From: Azorhizobium doebereinerae UFLA1-100
GTDB lineage: Bacteria > Pseudomonadota > Alphaproteobacteria > Rhizobiales > Xanthobacteraceae
Reading direction: 5' to 3'
Length of the DNA stretch: 64,000 nt
Assembly (NCBI RefSeq): GCF_000473085.1
Contig: NZ_AXBA01000022.1
Span: 1-64,000, forward strand
The translations under genes were made by a program, and so were the position numbers. The number at the start of each line of letters is the position of its first letter. Position 1 is the first letter of the stretch. The notes beneath the pieces were generated by a model. It searched no databases and was not told where the DNA came from. It saw only the letters and a list, made by a program, of their open reading frames with translations. Shown piece by piece: positions 26,479 to 37,702 of the stretch.

Positions 26479-28926
26479 TCAGTAAAGCCCGCCGGTGCCC
26501 GAGCGCACCGCGCGGTCGGCCTCCGGCGTCACGCCGACGGAAGCGTCGGAACCGATGACCGAATAGCTGTCGGGCGGCGCCGTTCCGGGCTTGAAGCCTT
26601 CCAGGATGGAATTCTCCCCCGGTCCGGCGCGCAGGCCGGTCTTGGGATTGATGCGCACCAGCTTGATGCCCGGCGGCACGCGGAAGGGAATGGCCGGCTT
26701 GTCGGCCAGCGCGGTCTTCATGAAGTCACGCACGATGGGCGCGGTCAGCACGCCGCCGGTCGAGCCCTTGCCCATGGGCTTGGGCCGGTCGTAGCCGAGA
26801 TACATGCCCACCACCACGTCCGGGGTGAAGGCGATGAACCAGGCGTCCTTCTCCTCGTTGGTGGTGCCGGACTTGCCGGCCACCGGGCGGCCGAGGTCCT
26901 TCAGCGCCGTGCCGGTGCCGCGCTGGATCACGCCCTCCATCATGGCGGTGATCTGGTAGGAGGTCATGGGGTCCAGCACCACCGGGCGCCGGTCGATCAG
27001 CGTCGGCTCGGGCTGGTTCTTCCAGCTGTCGGCGTCGCAGCCGCGGCATTCGCGCTCGTCGTGACGGAAGATGGTGTGGCCGTAGCGGTCCTGCACACGG
27101 TCGATGAGCGAAGGCGTCACCTTGCGCCCGCCGTTGGCGATCATGGAATAAGCGCCGACCATGCGCATCAGCGTGGTCTCGCCCGCGCCGAGCGACATGG
27201 AGAGCACCGGCAGCATGTCGTCATAGACGCCGAACTTCTTGGCGTAATCGGCGATCAGCGGCATGCCCACATCCTGGGCGAGGCGCACGGTCATCACGTT
27301 GCGCGACTGCTCCAGGCCGAAGCGCAGGGTCTGCGGGCCGTAGAACTTCTTGGCGTAGTTCTCCGGCGCCCACACTGGCATGCCGGGGCCCTGGTCGATC
27401 TCGATCGGCGCGTCCAGCACCACGGTGGAGGGCGTGTAACCGTTGTCCAGCGCGGCGGAATAGACGATCGGCTTGAACGAGGAGCCGGGCTGGCGCAGGG
27501 CCTGGGTGGCGCGGTTGAACTGGCTCTCGTCATAGGAGAAGCCGCCGGACAGCGCGAGCACGCGGCCGGTGCGCGGCTCCATCACCACCATGGCGCCCTC
27601 GATGTCGGGGATCTGGTGCAGCCGGTACTGGCCGTCCTTGCCGGCGATGGACTCCACATAGATGACGTCGCCGGGCTTCAGCACCTGCGACACCGAACTC
27701 ACCGCGCGGCCGGCGTCCGGGCCCTTGGTCCAGCGGGCCCATTTCACGCCGTCGAGGGTGATGAGGCCAAGGTCGCGGGCGGAGGAGAAGCCGCCGGAAC
27801 GGTCACGCTGCGGCTGCAGGCCGATGCGCGCGGTGTCCTTGCCGGAATCCAGCACCACCGCCAGCTTCCAGGGGATGTCGCCGAACGCCTTGACCTCGGC
27901 CAGCTTGACGCCCCAGTCCCCGGTCAGCTCGATGCGGTTGACCGGGCCGCGCCAGCCGCGCTGCTCGTCGAAGCGCACGAGGCCTTCGGTGAGGCTCTTC
28001 TTGGCGATGGACTGCAGGCGGGGATCGAGCGCCGTGCGCACCGAGAGGCCGCCCTCATAGAGCTTGGTCTCGCCATAGCGCTCGTAGATCTGCCGCCGCA
28101 CTTCCTCGGCGTAATATTCCGCCGCGAAGATGTGCGCGCCGGTGGGGCGCGGGGTGACGTCGAGGCCGCTCTTCTTGGCCGTCTCCGCCTGGGCGGCGGT
28201 GATGAAGCCATTCTCCGCCATGCGGTCGATGACCCAATTGCGCCGCTCGATGGCCCGGTCGGTGTTGCGATAGGGATTGTAGGACGACGGCGCCTTGGGC
28301 AGAGCAGCGAGATAGGCCGCCTGCTGGATGTTCAGATCCTCGACCGACTTGTCGAAATAGGTCAGCGCGGCGGCGGCGATGCCGTAGGAGCCCGAGCCGA
28401 GGTAGATCTCGTTCAGATAGAGCTCAAGGATGCGGTCCTTGGTGTAGGCGCGCTCGATGCGCAGCGCCAGCAGGGCCTCCTTGATCTTGCGGTCGATCGA
28501 CACCTCGTTGGTCAGCAGGAAGTTCTTCGCCACCTGCTGGGTGATCGTCGAGGCGCCCTGCGGCCGGCGGCTGGAACCCAGGTTCTGCATATAGAACATG
28601 CCGGCACGGAAGATGCCGGAGGGGTCGATGCCCCCATGCTCGTAGAAATTCTTGTCCTCGGCCGAGAGGAAGGCTTCCAGCACCATCTTGGGGACGGACT
28701 GGATCGGCATGTAGAGGCGGCGCTGGCGCGCGTACTCCGCCACCAGCGAGCCGTCGCCCGCATGGACGCGGGTCATCACCGGCGGCTCGTAATTCTGCAG
28801 CTGGGTGTAGTCCGGCAGGTCCTGGGAATATTTCCACACGAAATAGGTCGCGCCCGCGGCACCGACGAGGAGCACGACGGTGCCCAGCGCGAACAGGAAG
28901 CCGAAGAACCTCAACAGCAGCCGCAT
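26479..28926 (-). CDS. mrcA: Class A penicillin-binding protein 1A
   Basis: An 815-residue bifunctional cell-wall synthase. An N-terminal membrane helix (FFGFLFALGTVVLLVGAAGA) is followed by the transglycosylase domain with FLSAEDKNFYEHGGIDPSGI, STITQQVAKNFLLTNE and RKIKEALLALRIER. After an OB-like insert come the transpeptidase motifs SSFK (QPGSSFKPIVYSAAL), SRN (EQSRNVMTVRL) and KSGT (VAGKSGTTNEEKDAWF). It polymerises and crosslinks peptidoglycan. The start at 28926 has GGGAGG upstream; the longer reading frame upstream is not supported. The amidase gene lies upstream on the same strand. Confidence 0.96.
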   Translation of the reverse strand: MRLLLRFFGFLFALGTVVLLVGAAGATYFVWKYSQDLPDYTQLQNYEPPVMTRVHAGDGSLVAEYARQRRLYMPIQSVPKMVLEAFLSAEDKNFYEHGGIDPSGIFRAGMFYMQNLGSSRRPQGASTITQQVAKNFLLTNEVSIDRKIKEALLALRIERAYTKDRILELYLNEIYLGSGSYGIAAAALTYFDKSVEDLNIQQAAYLAALPKAPSSYNPYRNTDRAIERRNWVIDRMAENGFITAAQAETAKKSGLDVTPRPTGAHIFAAEYYAEEVRRQIYERYGETKLYEGGLSVRTALDPRLQSIAKKSLTEGLVRFDEQRGWRGPVNRIELTGDWGVKLAEVKAFGDIPWKLAVVLDSGKDTARIGLQPQRDRSGGFSSARDLGLITLDGVKWARWTKGPDAGRAVSSVSQVLKPGDVIYVESIAGKDGQYRLHQIPDIEGAMVVMEPRTGRVLALSGGFSYDESQFNRATQALRQPGSSFKPIVYSAALDNGYTPSTVVLDAPIEIDQGPGMPVWAPENYAKKFYGPQTLRFGLEQSRNVMTVRLAQDVGMPLIADYAKKFGVYDDMLPVLSMSLGAGETTLMRMVGAYSMIANGGRKVTPSLIDRVQDRYGHTIFRHDERECRGCDADSWKNQPEPTLIDRRPVVLDPMTSYQITAMMEGVIQRGTGTALKDLGRPVAGKSGTTNEEKDAWFIAFTPDVVVGMYLGYDRPKPMGKGSTGGVLTAPIVRDFMKTALADKPAIPFRVPPGIKLVRINPKTGLRAGPGENSILEGFKPGTAPPDSYSVIGSDASVGVTPEADRAVRSGTGGLY

Positions 28927-29170
28927 GTCGCCGGCTCCCTCCCCCCGACAGCCAACTCCCGACACCGGGACCGGCCCACTCCGATTGACACAAGGCGAGC
29001 CGAATGGCCCGCGCCCATGCCTTATGGCACGCGCCACCCTTAACGCGAATGCGTATCCCAAGGCTATGTTGGCGAACTGTGGCTGCTTCACGACCAAGAG
29101 CGGACATGCCGCTCACTTCCCCGCTGGGAAGCGGATGGGACAGCGGAAGGCCGACAGGCTCAGGCCGGGC

Positions 29171-30586
29171 TCACTTGCTCCCGCCGCCGGGGACGGCCCC
29201 CGGAACACCGCCGGCCACGCGGGTGGCGAAAAAGTCGTTGATGGCGGTCTGCATGGCGTCGGCGATCTTCTCGCGCCAGGCGTCGGAGGTCATCTGCTTG
29301 AGGTCCTGCGGGCTGGACATGTAGCCCAGCTCCACCAGGACGGAGGGCACGTCGTGCGCCTTCAGCACCCGGAAGCCCGCCGACTTGATCGGCGATTTGT
29401 GCATCCGCGCCGCGCTCTTCATGCTGCCCACCAGGGTGCGGGCGAACAGCGCCGAGAAGCTCTTGGTCTCGCGCTGGGCAAGATCATAGAGGATGTCGGC
29501 CACCTGGCTGTTCTCGTCGGCGAGATCGACGCCGGCGATGGCGTCCGACTTGTTCTCCTTCTCCGCCAGATGCGCCGCATCCGCGTCGCTCGCGGTGTCG
29601 GAGAGGGTATAGACGCTGGCCCCGCGTGCCTGCCCGTCGTTGGAGGCGAGGGCATCGGCGTGGATCGAGACGAACAGAGCCGCGCGATGGGTGCGCGCCA
29701 TGCGCACCCGCTCGCCCAGCGCCACGAAGACGTCGCTGGATCGAGTCATGACCACCCGGAAGCGGCCGCCCTTCTCAAGCTTGTCCTTCAGGGCCAGCGC
29801 CACCTCGAGCACGATGTTCTTCTCGGCGAAGGCGCTCTGCCCCGTCGTGCCCGAATCGACACCGCCGTGGCCGGGATCCAGCACCACCACGGGCCGCTTG
29901 TCGTCGGGGCTCGCCGCCGGGGCGGGCGGCTCCGCCGGAGGCGGGGCGGCTTCCGCCACGCTCGCCTGGGTCCGGCTGAACGTGGCGGCGTCGGTCTTCA
30001 CCAGGTCGACCACGAGCCGGGCCGGCTGGTCGTCCTGCGCCTCGATGAGGAACGCCTTGTCGATCAGCACCGGGTCGGAAGCGTCCAGCACCATGCGCGC
30101 CTTGCCGGGCGCGAACACGCCGAAGCGATAGGCGGAGATCAGGCCGCGGCGCATCTCGGTGCCGTCCGACTTCAGGGCGAAGCTAACGTCCGTGAGGTCG
30201 ATGATCACGCGTGTGGGGTTGGCCAGGGTGAAGGCACGGAACTCGACCGCGCGGCTCAGGTCGATGATGAGGCGCGTGCGCTGGCCGTCTCCGGCGATGC
30301 GGGCATCCATCGCCGCGGCGGGCCCGCTGGCCAAGGCGGGAGGCGCCGCCACACGGGCCGCGACCTTCGCCGGCTCGGCCTTCGCGGCTTCGGTCTTCGC
30401 GGCCTCGATCTTGGCGCTGTCGATCCTGATCGGCTCGACCTTGGCCGGCTCGGGCTTGGCGGCAGGCTCCGCCGCCATGGCCACGCCACCCAGCGGCAGC
30501 ATGAGCGCCAGCATGGCGGCGACCCGGCAGGCACGCCGGACCGGCGCAGGCACGGCGAGGGCGAACGGTACGGTGTTGCGGGACAC
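29171..30586 (-). CDS. N-acetylmuramoyl-L-alanine amidase with AMIN domain (AmiC-like)
   Basis: A 471-residue periplasmic amidase. A GTG at 30586 with GAGAGG upstream starts it; an ATG at 30661 is an alternative. The N-terminus RRACRVAAMLALMLPLGGVA is a signal peptide, followed by a Lys/Ala/Glu/Pro-rich linker, an AMIN domain (LIIDLSRAVEFRAFTLANPT), and the Zn-dependent Amidase_3 domain with ligands in VVLDPGHGGVDSG, FAEKNIVLEVAL, FVSIHADALAS and VLVELGYMSS. It splits septal peptidoglycan during daughter-cell separation. The PBP1A gene follows on the same strand after 244 bp. Confidence 0.92.
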   Translation of the reverse strand: MSRNTVPFALAVPAPVRRACRVAAMLALMLPLGGVAMAAEPAAKPEPAKVEPIRIDSAKIEAAKTEAAKAEPAKVAARVAAPPALASGPAAAMDARIAGDGQRTRLIIDLSRAVEFRAFTLANPTRVIIDLTDVSFALKSDGTEMRRGLISAYRFGVFAPGKARMVLDASDPVLIDKAFLIEAQDDQPARLVVDLVKTDAATFSRTQASVAEAAPPPAEPPAPAASPDDKRPVVVLDPGHGGVDSGTTGQSAFAEKNIVLEVALALKDKLEKGGRFRVVMTRSSDVFVALGERVRMARTHRAALFVSIHADALASNDGQARGASVYTLSDTASDADAAHLAEKENKSDAIAGVDLADENSQVADILYDLAQRETKSFSALFARTLVGSMKSAARMHKSPIKSAGFRVLKAHDVPSVLVELGYMSSPQDLKQMTSDAWREKIADAMQTAINDFFATRVAGGVPGAVPGGGSK

Positions 30587-31441
30587 AGCGTCCACCTCTC
30601 CCGCGCGGCGCCCGGCACCGCCGGAAATCACGGGGGAGAGAAAACGCATGTGCGTCGGCACTTCGACCTTCCAAGGTCCGCTGAAACAGTCTTACTCGAT
30701 ACCGGGGCGGGCGTTAACCAGTGGTTGATGCCCTGGCCCCGGTCGCGCGTGGGTGTGGTGCGGCCGCCACACACCCACCCTGCCCCGGCAAGCCGTCGCG
30801 AGGCTGTCCCCGGGGCCGGTTTCGGCCGTCGGCGGCGGGGCTGCCTAACAAGCTTGCTGCCTACGCCGCGTGCATCATCCTTGCCAAGACACGAGACGGG
30901 CGAGTAAGAAGGTGACGCACGGCTTGCGCTCCGGAATTCGCCTCTGGCCTTTCGGCAGCCGCAACCGCCCACGGTGCGGCCTTTCCCTCTGGAGCGGCAG
31001 TGCCTCAACCGTCGTGATCTTCCTGGTTCTCAGGGCTGGATCTTGCGACGAGCGCGCGGGAGCGCGCTTCGAGGTCCGTCAGGAGCGCGCTCCCGCGCTT
31101 TCCGGCGAACGGCCTCGGGGTCCGGGCGGTTCGGTTGCACGGGTGCCGAGGAATCCCCCGCCAAAAAGGGGATCAAGCAGCTGTGCGCCCAGGGTCGGAC
31201 ACGGGTCCGGTCCAATGTTTCGCTGAGGGACGAGTAGCCGAGGGCATGGACGTTCAATCGCACGACCGGCACGCAGAGCGTGCTCCCGTGTGGCCCGATG
31301 CCGAAGGTGTCGTGAAGACGCCTGCGCGCTGCCGATCCTCTGTCTTCTTTCGCCATCATGTCCGGTGTCTGAACGGTTCGCGGGCCTTGCCCCGACGCCC
31401 GTGGAGGAGCTTGCGCTCCGACGCCGCGAAGAGAGATTTCC
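30587..31441. other. 855-bp intergenic region: promoter and long leader of rne
   Basis: No supported gene. The part next to rne is a long untranslated leader, as usual for rne, which is often autoregulated through its 5' UTR. It contains a 15-bp perfect inverted repeat (31054-31068 with 31084-31098). No clear -35/-10 pair could be named. The first 200 bp, next to the divergent amidase gene, hold nothing recognisable. Confidence 0.6.
31054..31098 (+). other. Long hairpin in the rne leader
   Basis: GCGCGGGAGCGCGCT pairs with AGCGCGCTCCCGCGC, 15 bp without mismatch, across a 15-nt loop. No T-run follows, so it is not a simple terminator. It lies about 345 bp upstream of the rne start codon and may be a regulatory RNA structure. 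Confidence 0.55.
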
Positions 31442-34400
31442 ATGGCCAACAAGATGCTTATCGATGCCACCCACCCGGAGGAGACCCGGGTGGTGGTCGT
31501 GCGCGGCAACCGGGTCGAAGAGTTCGACTATGAGTCCGCATCCCGCAAGCAGCTGCGGGGCAACATCTATCTCGCCAAGGTCACCCGCGTCGAACCCTCC
31601 CTGCAGGCGGCCTTCATCGAATATGGCGGCAACCGCCACGGCTTCCTCGCCTTCAGCGAGATCCATCCCGATTATTACCAGATCCCCGTCGCCGACCGTC
31701 AGGCCCTGATCGAGGAAGAAGAGCGCGCCGCCCGCGCCGCCGAGGACGAGGAGGAGCGCCGCGAGCGCCGCCGCGAGCGCTCGCGCTCCAAGCGCACGGT
31801 CGCCGACGACACCGTCTCCGAGGCGGTGGACGAGGATGCCGACGACAGCGACGTCGAGGAGGTCGAGGACGACGAGGTCATCGATACCATCGAGGACGGC
31901 GCCATCATCAGCTCCGGCGATGAGGACGACGACGAGGACGAGGATACCGACGAGGACGACGAGGACAGCGCCGGGCCGGAGCCGCTCGATCCCGAGACCC
32001 TGCCGCCGCAGACCGACGTCGCCCATATCGCCGCCGCCGAAGACCATGTGACCCTGCCCGCCCCGACTGCGGATGAGGCGGGCGCTGACGCGGCCTCCCC
32101 GGTCGCCGCCGAGGCGCAGCCCGCCCCGGCCGAGCAGCCCCAGGACGATGCCACCGTCGAGGCCGCCCAGGCCGCCGTTGCGGAAACCGACGACGCGCCG
32201 GTCCTCGCCGGCACCGAAGCCGCGGCGGACGCCGCCGAGGGCGAAACCGCCCAGATCGAAGGCGAAGCCACCGAAGGTGAGGCCGCCGAAGGTGAGCCGG
32301 TCCGCGCCCGCGAGGGCCGCGAGGATCGCCGGCGCTCGCGCCGCTCCCGCCATCGCGGCCGCAAGCCGGCCGACGACGAGGCCGAGCACGACGATGCGGA
32401 CGAAGAGGACGAAGGCGTCGAGCAGATGGGCTCGGACGACGCCCTGGAGGAGGTGCCCGAGCGCTCGCACCAGCGCCGCGCCCGCACCTACAAGATCCAG
32501 GAAGTCATCCGCCGCCGCCAGGTGATGCTGGTGCAGGTGGTCAAGGAGGAGCGCGGCAACAAGGGCGCAGCCCTCACCACCTACCTCTCGCTCGCCGGCC
32601 GCTATTCGGTGCTGATGCCCAACACCGCGCGCGGCGGCGGCATCTCCCGCAAGATCACCAATGCCGTGGACCGCAAGCGCCTGAAGGACGTGGTGCAGGA
32701 CCTGGAGGTGCCGGAAGGGATGGGCATCATCCTGCGCACCGCCGGCGCCAACCGCACCAAGGTCGAAATCAAGCGCGACTTCGAATATCTCCTGCGCCTG
32801 TGGGAGACGGTCCGCGAGCTGACCCTCACCTCCAGCGCCCCGAGCCTCGTCTATGAGGAAGGCTCGCTGATCAAGCGCGCCATCCGCGACCTCTACAGCA
32901 AGGAAATCGACGAGATCCACGTGGCCGGCGAGGACGGCTTCCGCGAGGCGCGCGACTTCATGCGCATGCTCATGCCGAGCCATGCCAAGAACGTCATGCC
33001 CTATCGCGAGCCGCAGCCGATCTTCGCCAAGTACGGCGTGGAACATCAGCTCGACGCGATGTTCTCCCCCGTCGTCCAGCTCAAGAGCGGCGGCTACATC
33101 GTCATCAACCCCACCGAGGCCCTGGTCTCCATCGACGTGAACTCCGGCCGCGCCACGCGCGAGCACCACATCGAGGACACCGCGCTTAAGACGAACATGG
33201 AAGCCTCCGAGGAGATCGCCCGGCAGCTTCGCCTGCGCGATCTCGCGGGCCTGATCGTCATCGACTTCATCGACATGGAGGAGAAGCGCAACAACCGCTC
33301 GGTGGAGCGCAAGCTCAAGGATTGCCTGAAGAACGACCGCGCCCGCATCCAGGTGGGCCGCATCTCGCACTTCGGCCTCATGGAGATGTCCCGCCAGCGC
33401 ATCCGCACCGGCGTGCTGGAAAGCTCCATCGAGGTGTGCCCCACCTGCGGCGGCACCGGCCACGTGCGCTCGGCGGCCTCAGTGTCGCTCCAGCTCTTGC
33501 GCGCGCTCGAAGAACAGCTGCTGCGCTCGGCGACTCACAACCTCATCGCCCGCACCCGCGCCGAGGTGGCGCTCTATGTGCTCAACCACAAGCGCGCGCA
33601 CCTGCGCGAACTGGAGGATCGCTTCGGCGTGACCCTGGTGGTGCAGGCGGACGACACCGTGACCGGGCACCAGCCCTTCCTGATCGACAAGGGCGAACTG
33701 GCGGTGCCGCCGCCCGCCGCCCCGCGCCTGACCAACGTCATCCAGCCCGATTCCATCCTCCCCGACGAGGAGTATGAGGACGAGGAGGAGGAGGGCCTGG
33801 AGGACGCCGCCGACGCGGACGCCGAGGCCGAAACCGAGGCCACGCCGGCCGAGCGGAGCGAGGACCCCTCGCGCAAGCGCCGCCGCCGCCGCCGCCGTCG
33901 TGGCGAGCGCGAGGGCGACAGCCGCGAGGCCCGCACCGATGACGAGCGCCCCGACGAGGCATCCGAGGGCGAGGACGAAGGCAACGCCGAGGCCGAGGCC
34001 GAGGACCAGGACGACGAGAGCCGCGCCGAAGGCGAGGAGCGCGGTGACGGCGAGGCCGGTGACCGCCGCCGCCGCCGCCGCGGCCGCCGTGGCGGGCGTC
34101 GCAACCGCCGCGATGGCGAGGATGCGTCGTCCACCACCGACGAAGACGGCAACGCCTTGGCCGAGGGGGAAGGTGAGGGCGAGGAGCGTGAACCCGCTCC
34201 CCGCGCGCTCGGCTTCCCGGGCCAGGAGACCTTCGCCGAGATCGAGGCCGTGTCCGAGGATGCCCCGGTCATCCCGTCCGCGCCCCTGCCCGAGCCTGTG
34301 GCGGCCCCGGCCGTGATCGCGGCGCCCGAGGCGCCGGTCGAGCCGGCCCCGGCTCCGCGCCGCCGCTCCACGGTGCGCGAGAAGGCGCCTGTCCGCGCCG

Positions 34401-34597
34401 CCGAGTCGGCGGTGGAATCGGCGGCGTCCGCTCCGGCGGAAACGCCTGAAGCCCCCGTTGCGGAAGCCACGCCCGAACCGGCTCCGGAGCCCGAGGCCGC
34501 CGCCCCGCTGGACACCCCGGCTGCCGAGCCGGCGCCCTCCGCCCCGCCGGCCAAGCCGCGCTCGGGCTGGTGGCAGCGCAAGCTGTTCGGCGAATAG
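31442..34597 (+). CDS. rne: Ribonuclease E
   Basis: A 1051-residue endoribonuclease. The S1 domain opens with LRGNIYLAKVTRVEPSLQAA and resumes at VQVVKEERGNKGAALTTYLS. In between, about residues 95-345, sits an acidic, Ala/Glu/Asp-rich insertion. The catalytic Asp pair is in VSIDVNSGRATREH and LIVIDFIDMEEKRN, and the zinc link is CPTCGGTGHVRS. A long Arg/Glu/Ala-rich unstructured tail follows, which normally anchors degradosome partners, ending SGWWQRKLFGE. It starts mRNA decay and processes rRNA. Codon bias matches the window. A terminator follows at 34612-34635. Confidence 0.96.
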   Translation: MANKMLIDATHPEETRVVVVRGNRVEEFDYESASRKQLRGNIYLAKVTRVEPSLQAAFIEYGGNRHGFLAFSEIHPDYYQIPVADRQALIEEEERAARAAEDEEERRERRRERSRSKRTVADDTVSEAVDEDADDSDVEEVEDDEVIDTIEDGAIISSGDEDDDEDEDTDEDDEDSAGPEPLDPETLPPQTDVAHIAAAEDHVTLPAPTADEAGADAASPVAAEAQPAPAEQPQDDATVEAAQAAVAETDDAPVLAGTEAAADAAEGETAQIEGEATEGEAAEGEPVRAREGREDRRRSRRSRHRGRKPADDEAEHDDADEEDEGVEQMGSDDALEEVPERSHQRRARTYKIQEVIRRRQVMLVQVVKEERGNKGAALTTYLSLAGRYSVLMPNTARGGGISRKITNAVDRKRLKDVVQDLEVPEGMGIILRTAGANRTKVEIKRDFEYLLRLWETVRELTLTSSAPSLVYEEGSLIKRAIRDLYSKEIDEIHVAGEDGFREARDFMRMLMPSHAKNVMPYREPQPIFAKYGVEHQLDAMFSPVVQLKSGGYIVINPTEALVSIDVNSGRATREHHIEDTALKTNMEASEEIARQLRLRDLAGLIVIDFIDMEEKRNNRSVERKLKDCLKNDRARIQVGRISHFGLMEMSRQRIRTGVLESSIEVCPTCGGTGHVRSAASVSLQLLRALEEQLLRSATHNLIARTRAEVALYVLNHKRAHLRELEDRFGVTLVVQADDTVTGHQPFLIDKGELAVPPPAAPRLTNVIQPDSILPDEEYEDEEEEGLEDAADADAEAETEATPAERSEDPSRKRRRRRRRRGEREGDSREARTDDERPDEASEGEDEGNAEAEAEDQDDESRAEGEERGDGEAGDRRRRRRGRRGGRRNRRDGEDASSTTDEDGNALAEGEGEGEEREPAPRALGFPGQETFAEIEAVSEDAPVIPSAPLPEPVAAPAVIAAPEAPVEPAPAPRRRSTVREKAPVRAAESAVESAASAPAETPEAPVAEATPEPAPEPEAAAPLDTPAAEPAPSAPPAKPRSGWWQRKLFGE

Positions 34598-34611
34598 GAC
34601 AAAACGGTTCG

Positions 34612-34635
34612 GAACGGCGCCCCAGGGCGCCGTTC
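34612..34635 (+). terminator. Terminator after rne
   Basis: GAACGGCGCC - CCAG - GGCGCCGTTC, a 10-bp stem followed by TTCTGTTC. It lies 15 bp after the rne stop codon. Confidence 0.75.
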
Positions 34636-34867
34636 TTCTGTTCGGGCCCTCGCCCCTCGGCGCGCGCCAGAACGCACGGCATGGTGAATAGGTTGCCGCC
34701 TCGCCTGCCGGGAAAGCCCCGGTGAAGTGTGGACAAGAAGCCCCCCACCTGATATGGAAGCGCTCCTTCGGACCATCCGGTGTGGCGCGACAGTGCCGAT
34801 CGACCTTGGGTTCCGATCCCGATTTTTATGACGCTCGCTCGGCGCAACAGCTCGAAGAGGCAAACAC

Positions 34868-35101
34868 GTGCAAGTTCTCGTCCGCGATAACAATGTCGAT
34901 CAGGCCCTCAAGGCGCTCAAGAAGAAGATGCAGCGCGAGGGGATCTTCCGCGAGATGAAGCTGCGTGGCCATTACGAGAAGCCGTCCGAGAAGCGCGCCC
35001 GCGAGGAGGCGGAGGCCGTCCGCCGCGCGCGCAAGCTGGCCCGCAAGCGCGCCCAGCGCGAAGGCCTGCTGCCCTCCAAGCCCCGCACCGGCGGCCGCTG
35101 A
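34868..35101 (+). CDS. rpsU: 30S ribosomal protein S21
   Basis: A 77-residue basic protein that starts at GTG (34868) with AGAGG eight bases upstream. It reads [20 protein letters not shown], then [20 protein letters not shown], the S21 family sequence, with an Arg/Lys-rich end. S21 binds the small subunit near the anti-Shine-Dalgarno region and helps start-site choice. It is monocistronic here, with its own terminator, and is not coupled to dnaG-rpoD as in E. coli. Confidence 0.96.
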   Translation: MQVLVRDNNVDQALKALKKKMQREGIFREMKLRGHYEKPSEKRAREEAEAVRRARKLARKRAQREGLLPSKPRTGGR

Positions 35102-35431
35102 GAGCATTCCGCCGGTTCGCCGGCGATCCATCGAGTTGAGCCGAACATCCGCGTGGCCTGCGCCGCGCGGATGTTTTGCGTTCCGGAGTGCGGAAGAATC
35201 AGAGGACCCGGCGGGAGGCGCGCGCGTCGCGCCGGGGCAGCGCCGGCCCGGACGCAGCGGCCTCTGCCGAGCGCCCCGAGAATGTCCCCGTTCTGCAGCC
35301 TCCGCCCCCTTCCCCGCGCGGCCCTCTTAACGCTGCCCCCGGATGGTCGCACCATCGACGCGAAGGATTTGCTAGAAGACACTCAGCGTTGACTGATGGT
35401 TCGGCCCGGGGCCGGGTTCTGGAGAGATGAT
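35102..35431. other. Intergenic region between rpsU and zwf
   Basis: It holds the rpsU terminator (35144-35177) and the zwf promoter region. A GC-rich stretch without reading frames lies at 35200-35330. GGAGAG at 35421-35426 is the zwf ribosome site. Confidence 0.6.
35144..35177 (+). terminator. Terminator after rpsU
   Basis: AACATCCGCG pairs with CGCGGATGTT (10 bp) and is followed by TT. Confidence 0.85.
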
Positions 35432-36904
<1,473 letters not shown>

Positions 36905-36960
36905 CCTTCCCGCCCGTGCGCCGCGCCGAACCGGCACGGTGCCGACCACGGAGCCCAGCC

Positions 36961-37689
36961 ATGCCCGAGACGCCGGACGACGACGGCCGCCTGCCGGTCG
37001 CGCTCACCTCCTATCCCGACAGGGAGGCGCTCGCCCGCGCGCTGGCGGCCCATGTGGCCGACGCCGTGCGACGGCGCATCGCCACGGACGGGCGGGCGGG
37101 CCTCGCCGTCTCCGGCGGGCGCACGCCCACGCGTTTCTTCGAGATGCTGTCCGGCGCGCCGCTCGACTGGGCCAAGGTGACGGTGACGCTGGTGGACGAG
37201 CGCTGGGTGCCGGAGACGTCCGAGCGCTCCAACGCCGCCCTGGTGCGCATGCACCTGCTGCGCGGCCCGGCTGCGGCCGCCCGCTTCGTGCCGCTCTATA
37301 CCGGCGCGCCCTCCCCCGAGGACGGGTTGGAGGCGGCCCATGCGGCGGTGTCCGCCGTGCCCCGTCCGTTCGCGGCCGCGGTGCTGGGCATGGGCGACGA
37401 TGCCCACACCGCTTCCTTCTTTCCCGGCGCACCGACCCTGCCGGCGGCCATCGACCCGCGCACCGATGCCGACCTGATCGCGGTGCGGGCAGAGGCGGCG
37501 GGCGAACCGCGCATCACCTTCACCCTCGGCCCGCTGGTCGGCGCGGACGCGCTGTTCCTGCATATCGAGGGCGCCGGCAAGCGCGCCGTGCTGGAGGTCG
37601 CGCGGGAACCCGGCGACCCGGCCGAGCGTCCTATCCGCGCCATCCTACTGCATAGCCCACGCCCGCTCGACGTGCTGTGGTGCCCCTGA
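36961..37689 (+). CDS. pgl: 6-phosphogluconolactonase
   Basis: A 242-residue enzyme that opens the lactone produced by Zwf. The family stretches are [20 protein letters not shown] near residue 45, [19 protein letters not shown], and [19 protein letters not shown]. The start at 36961 ([11 protein letters not shown]) lies 56 bp after the zwf stop. The stop is 13 bp before pgi, so the two are cotranscribed. Confidence 0.95.
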   Translation: MPETPDDDGRLPVALTSYPDREALARALAAHVADAVRRRIATDGRAGLAVSGGRTPTRFFEMLSGAPLDWAKVTVTLVDERWVPETSERSNAALVRMHLLRGPAAAARFVPLYTGAPSPEDGLEAAHAAVSAVPRPFAAAVLGMGDDAHTASFFPGAPTLPAAIDPRTDADLIAVRAEAAGEPRITFTLGPLVGADALFLHIEGAGKRAVLEVAREPGDPAERPIRAILLHSPRPLDVLWCP

Positions 37690-37702
37690 CGGAGATCTTC
37701 CC

